Origin: 79-D21 sp022839995 | Lineage (GTDB): Bacteria > Synergistota > Synergistia > Synergistales > 79-D21 | DNA length: 64,000 bases | Reading direction: 5' to 3' | Assembly (NCBI GenBank): GCA_022839995.1 | Contig: JALHIN010000003.1 | Span: 41,304 to 105,303, forward strand | Part shown: positions 8,160 through 16,245 of the stretch, piece after piece | Numbering within the stretch: position 1 is the stretch's first letter | Layout: each line of letters opens with the position of its first letter | Notes under the pieces: generated by a model | The model's input: the letters and a program-made list of their open reading frames with translations, nothing else | The model's database searches: none | What the model was told of the DNA's origin: nothing | Position numbers and translations under genes: made by a program

Positions 8160-8905
8160 TCCTCCGACAGATCGCCTCCCAGAAGGCCCTGGAAGTGGAA
8201 ACCCTGAAACGGCCGAGGGCATCCCTGGCAAAAAGCCTGGAAGCGCCCGGCCTCTCGGTCGTGGCCGAGATCAAGAAGGCGAGCCCCAGCAAGGGGATCC
8301 TCGCCAAACGGTTCGAGCCGCAAAGGCAGCTGGAGGCTTACGTCCGCGGAGGAGCCGGGGCGGTTTCGGTCGTGACGGACAGGACCTTTTTCCAGGGAAG
8401 TGGCGAACTCCTCCGTTCGCTTCGCCCCAGGACCACCCTTCCCCTCCTGCGCAAGGATTTCCTGTTGGACCCCCTGCAGGTCTACGAGAGTTTCTTCCTC
8501 GGGGCCGACGCCGTGCTGCTCATCGCGGCACTCCTCCCCGGGGAAAACCTGGGCCGGATGCTGGCAACCGCATCCTCCCTGGGCCTCGAGACCCTCGTTG
8601 AGGTCCACGACGAAGGCGAACTCCGCCATGCCCTGGAAACGGACGCCCCCGTCATCGGGTTCAACAACCGGGACCTGCGTGACTTTTCCGTGAACCTGCA
8701 GACCACGGTCCGGCTGCTCCGGGAGTTGGATCGGCTGGAACCCCGGAGGACCCGCCGCGTGGTAGCCGAAAGCGGCATTTCTTCGCGGAAAGACGCGGCC
8801 TTCCTGGAGGACCTGGGGGTCGACGGAATCCTCGTGGGCGAGAGCCTCATGCGCTCTTCGGACCCGGCAGCCCAGGTCCGTAAGCTCCGGGGGCTGGAAC
8901 CATGA
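8156..8905 (+). CDS. trpC: indole-3-glycerol phosphate synthase
   Basis: This 249-residue TIM-barrel enzyme closes the indole ring of CdRP. Visible catalytic segments are VVAEIKKASPSKGIL (catalytic Lys on strand 1), LLRKDFLLDPLQVYES (Lys of strand 3), LVEVHDEGEL, IGFNNRDLRDF and VAESGISSRKD. It is monofunctional, since PRAI is encoded by the next gene. The start overlaps trpD and the stop overlaps trpF, each by 4 bp. Confidence 0.96.
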   Translation: MILRQIASQKALEVETLKRPRASLAKSLEAPGLSVVAEIKKASPSKGILAKRFEPQRQLEAYVRGGAGAVSVVTDRTFFQGSGELLRSLRPRTTLPLLRKDFLLDPLQVYESFFLGADAVLLIAALLPGENLGRMLATASSLGLETLVEVHDEGELRHALETDAPVIGFNNRDLRDFSVNLQTTVRLLRELDRLEPRRTRRVVAESGISSRKDAAFLEDLGVDGILVGESLMRSSDPAAQVRKLRGLEP

Positions 8906-9543
8906 TCCGAGTCAAGGTGTGCGGCCTTACCCGGGAATGCGACGTGCGGGCGGCAGCGGCACTGGGCGCCGACGCCCTGGGGTTCATCCTCGCCCCGAGC
9001 CCCCGACGGGTGACCCTGGAACGGGCGGCAAGCCTCGTCCGGGGGCTTGACCCCTTCGTCGCGAGGGTGGCCGTCCTTTCCGATCCGACAGAGGCGGAGC
9101 TTCGGGAAGTCATCGGAAGCCGCATTTTCGACTGCCTCCAGTTCCACGGCGGGGAGGAGCCCGGCCGGTTGGCGGGTCTTCCCCTGAAGACCGTCAAGGC
9201 CTTCGGAGTTTCCGGCAGGGAAGACCTGGAGCGGGTGGAAATCTACGCGGAGGCGGCGGACTACTTCCTGTTCGACACGAAAGCCGGCGGAGCTTCCGGG
9301 GGGACCGGGCAAGCCTTCGACTGGTCGCTCCTGTCGGGACGGTCCTTTTCCAGGCCCTTCATCCTGGCCGGGGGCCTGGGACCCGAAAACCTCCCCCGGG
9401 CCCTCGAAAAAGTCCGTCCCGCTGCCGTGGACCTGAACAGCCGTATCGAATCCGCAACGGGCGTCAAGGACGCCGTTCTCATGGCCAGGGCGATCCTTGC
9501 CGCCAGGAGATCGAATATGGACGAAACGAGAGGTGATTCCTGA
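8902..9543 (+). CDS. trpF: phosphoribosylanthranilate isomerase
   Basis: The 213-residue protein performs the Amadori rearrangement of PRA to CdRP. The N-terminal VKVCGLTRECDVRAAAALGA contains the catalytic Cys, LQFHGGEEP marks strand 4, and FDTKAGGASGGTGQAFDW holds the catalytic Asp and the phosphate-binding Gly-rich stretch. ILAGGLGPENL and VDLNSRIESATGVKD complete the barrel; the usual DVSSGVE motif reads DLNSRIE here. Its TGA overlaps the trpB start by one base. Confidence 0.95.
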   Translation: MIRVKVCGLTRECDVRAAAALGADALGFILAPSPRRVTLERAASLVRGLDPFVARVAVLSDPTEAELREVIGSRIFDCLQFHGGEEPGRLAGLPLKTVKAFGVSGREDLERVEIYAEAADYFLFDTKAGGASGGTGQAFDWSLLSGRSFSRPFILAGGLGPENLPRALEKVRPAAVDLNSRIESATGVKDAVLMARAILAARRSNMDETRGDS

Positions 9544-10736
9544 TGGAGAAGAAAGGTTATTTCGGCCCCTTCGGGGGACGGTTCGTCCCCGAGTCGCTGT
9601 TTCCAGCCCTCGAGGAACTGGACCAGGCCTACGGAAAACTCAAGTCCGATCCGGCCTTCCGGGGTGAACTCGCGGAACTCCTCAACCGCTACAGCGGGCG
9701 GCCGACTCCGTTGACCTATGCCGAAAGGCTGACTGAGCACCTGGGCGGAGCGAAAATCTACCTGAAGCGGGAGGATTTGAACCACACGGGCGCGCACAAG
9801 ATCAACAACGCCCTTGGGCAGGCCCTGGTCGCCCGAAGGCTTGGGAAGCGGAGGGTCATCGCGGAGACCGGCGCTGGCCAGCACGGTGTCGCCACCGCCA
9901 CCGCCGCCGCGCGGTTCGGCATGGAATGCCACGTCTTCATGGGGGTCGAGGACATGCACCGCCAGGCCCTGAACGTGGACCGGATGCGGATCCTTGGGGC
10001 GAAGGTGGTGCCCGTCACCTCCGGCAGCCGGACCTTGAAGGACGCCACCAACGAGGCCATCCGCGAGTGGGTCGCCAGCGTGGAGGACACGCACTACATC
10101 ATCGGGTCCGTGGTTGGACCCCACCCCTACCCAACACTGGTGAGGGACTTCCAGCGAATCATCGGCGACGAGGTCAGACGGCAGGTCATGGCGGATGAAG
10201 GGCGACTTCCCGACATCCTGGTGGCCTGCGTGGGCGGCGGAAGCAACGCTATCGGCCTGTTCACCCCGTTCATCGGGGACAAGTCCGTCCGCATGGTCGG
10301 GGTCGAAGCCGCCGGGAAGGGGATCGAAACCGGTTCCCACGCCGCCACTCTCACGGGGGGGCGGCAAGGCGTCCTCCACGGGTGCCTCTCCTACTTGCTG
10401 CAGGACGCGGACGGCCAGGTCATGGAGGCCTATTCCATCTCCGCCGGGCTGGATTACCCGGGCGTCGGCCCCGAGCACAGCTTCCTCATGGAAACCGGCC
10501 GGGCGGAATACACTTCCGCAACAGACGCAGAAGCCCTCGAGGCCTTCGGGCTGCTCTCCCGGATGGAGGGGATCATCCCGGCCCTGGAAAGTTCGCACGC
10601 CCTCGCCGAGGCGATCCGTACCGCGCCCCGGCTGTCACGTGAAACCGTCATGGTGGTCAACCTCTCCGGCCGTGGGGACAAGGACATGGATTCGGTCCGC
10701 CCTTATTTCACCGAAAAGGGGACTGAAGCCCGATGA
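9543..10736 (+). CDS. trpB: tryptophan synthase beta subunit
   Basis: A 397-residue PLP enzyme condensing indole with serine. The PLP lysine lies in HTGAHKINNALGQ, the catalytic Glu in AETGAGQHGVATA, the phosphate-binding loop in CVGGGSNAIG, and the monovalent-cation/COMM region around GLDYPGVGPEHS. LKREDLNHTGAHKINN marks the TrpB1 type that works with TrpA, as expected from the adjacent trpA. It starts at ATG 9543 and overlaps trpA by 4 bp. Confidence 0.97.
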   Translation: MEKKGYFGPFGGRFVPESLFPALEELDQAYGKLKSDPAFRGELAELLNRYSGRPTPLTYAERLTEHLGGAKIYLKREDLNHTGAHKINNALGQALVARRLGKRRVIAETGAGQHGVATATAAARFGMECHVFMGVEDMHRQALNVDRMRILGAKVVPVTSGSRTLKDATNEAIREWVASVEDTHYIIGSVVGPHPYPTLVRDFQRIIGDEVRRQVMADEGRLPDILVACVGGGSNAIGLFTPFIGDKSVRMVGVEAAGKGIETGSHAATLTGGRQGVLHGCLSYLLQDADGQVMEAYSISAGLDYPGVGPEHSFLMETGRAEYTSATDAEALEAFGLLSRMEGIIPALESSHALAEAIRTAPRLSRETVMVVNLSGRGDKDMDSVRPYFTEKGTEAR

Positions 10737-11533
10737 ACCGGCTGGGAAAGGCCTTCGAGGACCACAAGGCCCTCATCACCTTCGTCACGGCGGGAGACCC
10801 CGACCTGGACGTCACCCGCGCGATCTGCCCCGTGCTCGAGGAATCCGGGGCGGACGTCATCGAGCTCGGAATCCCCTTCTCCGACCCCCAGGCCGACGGG
10901 CCCTCCATCCAGGCCGCGGGCCAGAGGGCCCTGAAGGCGGGCACCACTCCGGCTTCCGTGCTGGAGCTCGCGGAAAGCCTGAAGAAAACCGTGACGGTGC
11001 CCCTTGTCCTGATGGGATATTTCAACCCGATCCTCCAATACGGCGAAGAGAGCTTCGCCAGGGACGCAGCCAGGGCGGGAGTCGCCGGTGTCATCGTGCC
11101 AGACCTGCCCTACGACGAAGGAGAAAACTTCTACGCTGCCCTGGAACGGGAAGGAGTGGAGGGGATCCTCATGGTGGCCCCCAACTCACCCGAATCGCGG
11201 CTGAAGGAAGCAGGACGCAGGGCCCGGGGCTTCGCCTACTGCGTGTCCCTGCTCGGCACGACCGGCACGTTCGATGACCTGTACGCCGATCTCGAAAGCT
11301 ATCTCAGGCGCGTTAGGGGGTATTTCAGCATACCCGTGGCCCTGGGGTTCGGAATCGACGGGCCCCAGCGCGCCGCAAGGGCCGCAGCCCATGCGGACGG
11401 CGTCGTCGTCGGGAGCGCCCTCGTCCGGCTCATCGAAAAGTACGGCCGGGACGAAAAGCGCCTCACCGCCGAGGTCAGGCAGTTCGTTGGAGGCCTGAAG
11501 GAGGCGATCCGGGCTCAGTCTCCCCAGGGGTAG
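10733..11533 (+). CDS. trpA: tryptophan synthase alpha subunit
   Basis: The 266-residue TIM barrel cleaves indole-3-glycerol phosphate and passes indole to TrpB. The catalytic Glu lies in VIELGIPFSDPQADGPSIQ and the catalytic Asp in IVPDLPYDEG. YCVSLLGTTGTF and ALGFGIDGP form the phosphate and substrate sites; the usual S-x-x-GVTG motif reads SLLGTTGT. As the last gene of the operon, its 3' end overlaps the oppositely transcribed pheA by 19 bp, with no hairpin terminator between them. Confidence 0.96.
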   Translation: MNRLGKAFEDHKALITFVTAGDPDLDVTRAICPVLEESGADVIELGIPFSDPQADGPSIQAAGQRALKAGTTPASVLELAESLKKTVTVPLVLMGYFNPILQYGEESFARDAARAGVAGVIVPDLPYDEGENFYAALEREGVEGILMVAPNSPESRLKEAGRRARGFAYCVSLLGTTGTFDDLYADLESYLRRVRGYFSIPVALGFGIDGPQRAARAAAHADGVVVGSALVRLIEKYGRDEKRLTAEVRQFVGGLKEAIRAQSPQG

Positions 11534-12585
11534 GATCCGAGGACCCTCAGGCTGAAGCAGTGGGGCCTCATTTTTAGCAGGGCCCCTGCTAGAGGCTCTT
11601 CCCCGGCGTGACCTTCCACGTCCACGAAGAAGAGGTACTCGAAGGGATCCTCCGGCAGAGGCCTTGATTGGATGAAGGTCAGGTTCACCCCGGCGTCCCG
11701 GAGGGGGTCCAGGGCCCGCATGAGAGACCCAGGCGTGTGGCTCACCACGAAAAGCAGCGTCGTCTTGCACCCAGGCGAGGGGCGGGCGGCGTCCCGCCCC
11801 ACCACCCAGAACCGGGTGGTGTTATGGAACCGGTCCTGAGTATCCCTGGCCAGGACCTTCAGCGCATGGAGTTCGGCCGCCTTCTCGCTGCAGAGGGCGG
11901 CCACCCCCTCCTCGGACGAGGCCTGGGCCGCGGCGTCGCTGGTCGAAGGGACGTTCACCCGGGGAACCCCAGGCAGGTGGGTTCCCAGCCAGACCCGGCA
12001 CTGGGCCAGCGCCTGGGGATGCGACCGGACCTCCCGGACGGAGGCCAGGTCCGCCATGCGGCCGGCCAGGACGTGACGGATGGGAAGATGGACCTCGCGG
12101 AGGATGTTCAGCTCGGCCCCGGACTCGGCAAAGCCGTCCAGGGTGGCGTACACGACCCCCTCCAGGGTGTTCTCTACCGGGACGACCCCCAGGTCCGCCT
12201 CTTTCCGCTGGAGGGACAGGAAGACCTCCCGGGGACCCGCGCATGGGACGAAATCGACGCCGTGCCCCAGGGCACAGAGGGCAGCAGCGTGGGTGTAGGA
12301 ACCTTTCGGACCCAGGAAGGCCACCCGCGGTTTCTGCTGAACCGCCCTGCACATGGAGATGACCTCGCGCATCACGGCTGAGACCGCCCGCGGGTCGATG
12401 CCCGGGTGCATTTCCTGAAGCCGCCGGACGACATCCCGTTCCCGAGCCGGATCATAGACGGGCCCTTCCCCCTTGGCATCCCCGACGGCCCTTGCCAGTT
12501 CCAGGCGCTTCTCCAGCAGGAGCCCCAGGGATTCATCCAGTTCGTCGATCTTCTTTCTCAGTCGCTCCAGTTCCTCCCGGGCCAT
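11515..12585 (-). CDS. pheA: bifunctional chorismate mutase / prephenate dehydratase (P-protein)
   Basis: The 356-residue protein makes phenylpyruvate from chorismate. An AroQ-type chorismate mutase occupies about residues 1-85 (LERLRKKIDELDESL, LLEKRLELARAVGDAK). Prephenate dehydratase follows (VAFLGPKGSYTHAA, VVPVENTLEGVV, and NTTRFWVVG with the catalytic Thr). A C-terminal ACT domain (about 275-356) has SLMRALDPLRDAGVNLTF and QSRP where ESRP is usual, the probable Phe-binding site. ATG 12585 was chosen over an upstream in-frame start at 12672 because it has a GGGAGG site and the mutase helix starts directly after. It stands alone on the minus strand between the trp and aro operons. Confidence 0.95.
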   Translation of the reverse strand: MAREELERLRKKIDELDESLGLLLEKRLELARAVGDAKGEGPVYDPARERDVVRRLQEMHPGIDPRAVSAVMREVISMCRAVQQKPRVAFLGPKGSYTHAAALCALGHGVDFVPCAGPREVFLSLQRKEADLGVVPVENTLEGVVYATLDGFAESGAELNILREVHLPIRHVLAGRMADLASVREVRSHPQALAQCRVWLGTHLPGVPRVNVPSTSDAAAQASSEEGVAALCSEKAAELHALKVLARDTQDRFHNTTRFWVVGRDAARPSPGCKTTLLFVVSHTPGSLMRALDPLRDAGVNLTFIQSRPLPEDPFEYLFFVDVEGHAGEEPLAGALLKMRPHCFSLRVLGSYPWGD

Positions 12586-12723
12586 CCTGCATCCCTCCCC
12601 GCGGGAATCTGTCTCCTTCGGCCCGCTTTTGGCCGATTCAGGAAAGAGTATCCCAAGTCCCCGAAATTTCAAAGGGTGAACCCCGCCCCAGAAATTGTTC
12701 GGACGACATTTTGAATCTTTCCC

Positions 12724-12751
12724 TTGACAAATGGATGAATGTCCGTATCAT
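12724..12751 (+). promoter_or_regulatory. promoter of the aromatic (aro) operon
   Basis: TTGACA at 12724-12729 and TATCAT at 12746-12751 are separated by 16 bp. Transcription from about 12758 would produce a leader of about 280 nt containing the leader peptide and attenuator before the DAHP synthase gene. Confidence 0.82.
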
Positions 12752-12799
12752 GTTCTTCCAACGGGAGTCGCACTGCTTTGGCGAGAGGAGGGAAGAGCG

Positions 12800-12925
12800 A
12801 TGACGGTAAACGTGGAGAGGGGCTATGCCTATTTTAGCGGCGGCCAGTGGCGTTTTTATGCCAGTGGCTCCTGTTCACGTGGAAATCCGTTATCGGCTCT
12901 CCCAGAAAACGCCGCCGCAGGATAG
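12800..12925 (+). CDS. aromatic-rich leader peptide of the aro operon
   Basis: ATG 12800, seven nt after AGGAGGG, encodes 41 residues ending at TAG 12923. The first half is rich in aromatic codons: RGYAYFSGG is followed by QWRFYASG, giving three Tyr, two Phe and one Trp within 19 codons. GCGGCGGC at 12837-12844, inside the aromatic stretch, is a perfect complement of GCCGCCGC at 12911-12918. The peptide ends shortly before a terminator, so it fits a ribosome-mediated attenuator that senses all three aromatic amino acids. No homologue is recognised and a function as a free peptide is unlikely. Confidence 0.8.
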   Translation: MTVNVERGYAYFSGGQWRFYASGSCSRGNPLSALPENAAAG

Positions 12926-12971
12926 TCCTACCGCTTAGGACTCGCCGCAGACCACAGGCAGGAAAGTAAAA

Positions 12972-13011
12972 GCCGGAACCGGATTTCCACATCCCGGTTC
13001 CGGCTTTTTTT
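12972..13011 (+). terminator. aro operon attenuator terminator
   Basis: An 11-bp perfect stem (12972-12982 with 12994-13004), an 11-nt loop and seven T residues end 29 nt before the DAHP synthase ATG. An alternative fold is plain: GTGGAAATCCG at 12879-12889, inside the leader peptide gene, is perfectly complementary to CGGATTTCCAC at 12980-12990. That pairing would open the top of the terminator stem and act as the antiterminator. Confidence 0.88.
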
Positions 13012-13040
13012 GTTCACCATTCCCGGGGAGGTGCATTCAT

Positions 13041-14093
13041 ATGATGACGGTTATCCAGATGCAGGAAACGAGTACGAGCCTGGACATGGCAAGAATCTGC
13101 GATTCCCTCGAGCGGCAGGGGTGCCAGGCGAGGGTGGTTCCCAGGGCGTCCGCCCCCTGCGTGGTCGTTAGCGGGAAGATCGCAGACAAGGCGGGCCTCA
13201 AAGCCTTTCCGGGCGTCGGGCTGGTGAGCGAAACCAACTCCTCGTTCCCCCTTGCCAGCCGCGAGGCGGGGCTTTCCGAACCTGGCCCCATGAACATCGC
13301 GCCTGGGCTCTTCATCGGCGAGGGCATGACCGTCGTCATGGCAGGCCCCTGCTCGGTGGAGGGACGGAACCAGATCCTGGAGACGGCACGGGGCGTCAAG
13401 GCCTCGGGTGCTTCCGTCCTCCGGGGCGGGGCCTTCAAGCCGCGCTCCAACCCCTACAGCTTCCAGGGGCTGGGCAGCGAGGGAATTGCGCTCCTCATGG
13501 AAGCCCGCAGGGAAACCGGCCTCCCCATCGTAACCGAGGTGATGGCACCCGAGGACGTGGAGTGGCTCGCCCCCCACGTGGACATCCTGCAGGTCGGGAC
13601 CAGGAACATGCAGAACTTCACCCTCCTCAAGGCCCTCGGCCGGGCCGACAAGCCCGTGCTCCTGAAAAGGGGCATGATGTCCACCGTCGACGAGTGGCTA
13701 CAGGCCGCCGAGTACATCCTGGCCGGCGGGAACACCCGCGTCATCCTTTGCGAAAGGGGGATCCGGAGCTTCGACAAGATCACCCGGAACACCCTGGACC
13801 TGTCAATCGTCCCGATGGTCAAGTCCATGACCCACCTTCCCATCATCGTCGACCCCAGCCACGCCACCGGGCGCCGGGAACTGATCCTCCCCATGAGCCT
13901 GGCGGCACTGGCGGCAGGTGCAGACGGCCTGATCATCGAAGTCCACCCGCGCCCCGACGAAGCCCTCTCCGACGGGGCTCAATCCATAGACCTGCAGGCC
14001 TTCGACGGCCTGATGCGACGTGCCCGGCGCCTCATCGAGGCGCTGGCCGCGGAAAGCGAGAGCCCGCTTTGCAGCTTGCGGATTGCCATGTAG
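13041..14093 (+). CDS. aroF: 3-deoxy-7-phosphoheptulonate (DAHP) synthase, class I-beta with N-terminal ferredoxin-like domain
   Basis: This 350-residue enzyme condenses PEP and erythrose 4-phosphate, the entry step of the shikimate pathway. Residues 1-75 form the ferredoxin-like regulatory extension seen in Thermotoga-type enzymes, where Tyr and Phe act as inhibitors. The KDO8P/DAHP core follows with VVMAGPCSVEG, GAFKPRSNPYSFQG, LQVGTRNMQNF, LLKRGM and IVDPSHATGRRE. ATG 13041 has GGGGAGGTG upstream. It is the first structural gene after the attenuator. Feedback by Tyr/Phe is inferred from the domain layout. Confidence 0.95.
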   Translation: MMTVIQMQETSTSLDMARICDSLERQGCQARVVPRASAPCVVVSGKIADKAGLKAFPGVGLVSETNSSFPLASREAGLSEPGPMNIAPGLFIGEGMTVVMAGPCSVEGRNQILETARGVKASGASVLRGGAFKPRSNPYSFQGLGSEGIALLMEARRETGLPIVTEVMAPEDVEWLAPHVDILQVGTRNMQNFTLLKALGRADKPVLLKRGMMSTVDEWLQAAEYILAGGNTRVILCERGIRSFDKITRNTLDLSIVPMVKSMTHLPIIVDPSHATGRRELILPMSLAALAAGADGLIIEVHPRPDEALSDGAQSIDLQAFDGLMRRARRLIEALAAESESPLCSLRIAM

Positions 14094-14944
14094 GCATTGA
14101 CGGTCTCGGGCTGATCGGCGGGTCCTTGGCCGCGGCACTGCGAAGGTCGGGCCGAGCCCGTTCCGTCCGGGGGTGGGACTCCGATCCGGAGACCCTGGCC
14201 TTCGCCCATGGGGAGGGGATGATCGACGAAGCCGCTTCCTCCATGGACGAACTGGCGATGGGATCGGATCTGCTCATCCTCGCAGTCCCGCTGGGACAGG
14301 TGGAACACGCGGCCCGGCAAGCCCATTCGGCAGCCGGGGGGAGCCTCCGGGCCGTCATGGACGTGGGCAGCGCCAAGGCCGTCGTCGCGGAACGGCTGGT
14401 TCCGCTTTTCGGCTCCCGCTACCTGGGGTTCCATCCAATGGCCGGCAGGGAAAACGGCGGGGTTAAAAACGCCACCCCCGAGCTTTTTGTCGACGCGACC
14501 TGCGCCCTGGTTCCCGGAACCGGGACTTCCCCGGAAGTGATCGCCCTCGGCCGGGAACTGGCCACAGCCCTCGGCGCCGAAACCCTCCTGCTCGACCCGC
14601 TCGAGCACGACAGGATCACGGCCTGCACCAGCCACGCCCCCATGCTGGTGGCCATGGCCCTCTGCCTGGCTGCCGAAGGGCTTATGGGCACATACCCGAA
14701 CTTGCCTCTCATGGCAGCGGGGGGATTCCGCGACTCGACACGACCGGCTTCCAACCCGCCCTGGCTGGCCGCCGACATCTGGGGTGAAAACCGGGACGCC
14801 GTTTCGTCCGTCGTTGACCGCCTCGTGGCAAGGCTCAACGACATGAAGAAGATGTCTCCAGGAGAAATGAAGGCCCTGGCGGAAAGAGCGAAAGCAGCCA
14901 GGGAAACCATCCTTTCGCAAGGTCCCCGGAGGTGGAAGTCATGA
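14069..14944 (+). CDS. tyrA: prephenate dehydrogenase
   Basis: A 291-residue NAD(P)-dependent enzyme of Tyr synthesis. The Rossmann motif GIDGLGLIGGSLAAAL lies at the N-terminus, followed by DLLILAVPLG, the LGFHPMAGRENGG segment containing the catalytic His, and the helical dimerisation domain (TSHAPMLVAMAL, AAGGFRDSTRPASNPPWLA). No ATG fits. TTG 14069 is the first useful start before the nucleotide-binding strand and overlaps the previous gene by 25 bp; its ribosome site is weak, so the start is tentative. There is no ACT domain. The stop overlaps the aroA ATG. Confidence 0.92.
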   Translation: MQLADCHVGIDGLGLIGGSLAAALRRSGRARSVRGWDSDPETLAFAHGEGMIDEAASSMDELAMGSDLLILAVPLGQVEHAARQAHSAAGGSLRAVMDVGSAKAVVAERLVPLFGSRYLGFHPMAGRENGGVKNATPELFVDATCALVPGTGTSPEVIALGRELATALGAETLLLDPLEHDRITACTSHAPMLVAMALCLAAEGLMGTYPNLPLMAAGGFRDSTRPASNPPWLAADIWGENRDAVSSVVDRLVARLNDMKKMSPGEMKALAERAKAARETILSQGPRRWKS

Positions 14945-16245
14945 AGGACAGGGAAAACAGGGAAATCGCCCCGGCTTCGGGGTTAAAGGGGACGGTGCGC
15001 GTTCCCGGAGACAAGTCGATCTCGCACCGGGCTGCTTTCCTGGGAGGCCTATCCAGGAAAGGGATCGAGGTCGAAAACTACTCGAGCGGGGCCGACTGCG
15101 CGAGCACCCTCCGTTGCCTGGAACAGCTCGGCTTTTCGGTGGAGCGGTCGGAACAGGTCGTCCGGGTCCGTCGCGGAGAAGGTCCCTGCGAAGCGCCTGT
15201 GCCGCTCGACGCAGGGAATTCGGGCACCACCGCACGGCTGTTGTGCGGCCTGCTTTCGGGGATCCCCGGTGCTTTTTCCGTCATCACCGGCGACGAAAGC
15301 CTGGGCCGCCGGCCCATGAGCCGGGTCGTCGATCCCCTGAGGAACCTTGGGGCCCGCATCGACGGCCGTGAGGGGGGAAGGCTTTTGCCCCTCTCCGTCC
15401 GTGGAACCCGCCTGACGGGCGGGACCTGCACGCTCTCGGTAGCGAGCGCCCAGGTCAAGACCGCCCTCATGATCGCGGGGCTATGCAGCCAGGGCAGCGT
15501 CACCGTGATCGAGCCCCTGGGCACGCGGGACCATACCGAGATCATGCTGGAACACCTAGGCGTCCCGGTCCGGCGAGAGGACCGGACCATCACCACCTAT
15601 CCCTTCGATGACCTTCCCGGCGGCTCGTGGCGGATACCCGGGGACTTCTCCTCGGCAGCCTTCTGGGTTGTCGCCGCTGCGATCGTTCCGGCCTCAGAGC
15701 TCCTGCTTCCCGGTGTCGGCCTGAACCCGACCCGCACCGGGCTGCTCGAGATGCTGAAGGCGATGGGCCTTTCCGTGTCGGTGGAAGATCCCTCCACCTC
15801 CGGCGGCGAGCCGACCGGGACGATACGGGTTCGCTCCTCCAGCCTGGAAGGAACCCGCGTGGTTCGAGAGCAGGTTCCGGCCATGGTGGACGAGCTTCCC
15901 GTCCTGGCGGTGGCGGCCACGCAGGCTCGCGGCATCACCGAGATCCGGGGCGCGGAGGAACTCCGCGTCAAGGAATGCGACCGCATCGCCGCGATGGCGG
16001 AAGGGCTTTCCGCCCTGGGTGCGGATATCGAGGCCCACCCGAACGGGTGGGTTATCCGGGGCCCGAACCGTCTAAAAGGCGGACGGGTGAAAAGCCGGGG
16101 GGATCACCGGATCGCCATGGCACTGGCCGTTGCCGCCCTGGCAGCGGAAGGGCCGGTTGAGATCGAGGGAGCCGAATGCGTCGACATCTCCTACCCGGGC
16201 TTTTTTGCGGACCTCGAAAGGCTTTCGCGGGGAGACCGCCGATGA
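14941..16245 (+). CDS. aroA: 3-phosphoshikimate 1-carboxyvinyltransferase (EPSP synthase)
   Basis: The 434-residue enzyme joins PEP to shikimate 3-phosphate. Key segments are VPGDKSISHRAAFLGG (the Lys and Ser-Arg that bind both substrates), DAGNSGTTARLLCGLLSG, GDESLGRRPM, VASAQVKTALMIAGL, VDELPVLAVAA and SRGDHRIAMALAV. The NSGTTARL form with Ala after TT resembles class II enzymes, which tend to tolerate glyphosate; that is an inference. ATG 14941 has GGAGGTG upstream and a 4-bp overlap with tyrA. A GTG at 14932 is less likely. Confidence 0.96.
   Translation: MKDRENREIAPASGLKGTVRVPGDKSISHRAAFLGGLSRKGIEVENYSSGADCASTLRCLEQLGFSVERSEQVVRVRRGEGPCEAPVPLDAGNSGTTARLLCGLLSGIPGAFSVITGDESLGRRPMSRVVDPLRNLGARIDGREGGRLLPLSVRGTRLTGGTCTLSVASAQVKTALMIAGLCSQGSVTVIEPLGTRDHTEIMLEHLGVPVRREDRTITTYPFDDLPGGSWRIPGDFSSAAFWVVAAAIVPASELLLPGVGLNPTRTGLLEMLKAMGLSVSVEDPSTSGGEPTGTIRVRSSSLEGTRVVREQVPAMVDELPVLAVAATQARGITEIRGAEELRVKECDRIAAMAEGLSALGADIEAHPNGWVIRGPNRLKGGRVKSRGDHRIAMALAVAALAAEGPVEIEGAECVDISYPGFFADLERLSRGDRR

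Noticed and set aside
13562..14068. In-frame extension of tyrA into the DAHP synthase gene
   Set aside because: The extension has no family similarity and is out of frame with a well-conserved enzyme; TyrA begins at its nucleotide-binding strand near 14069.
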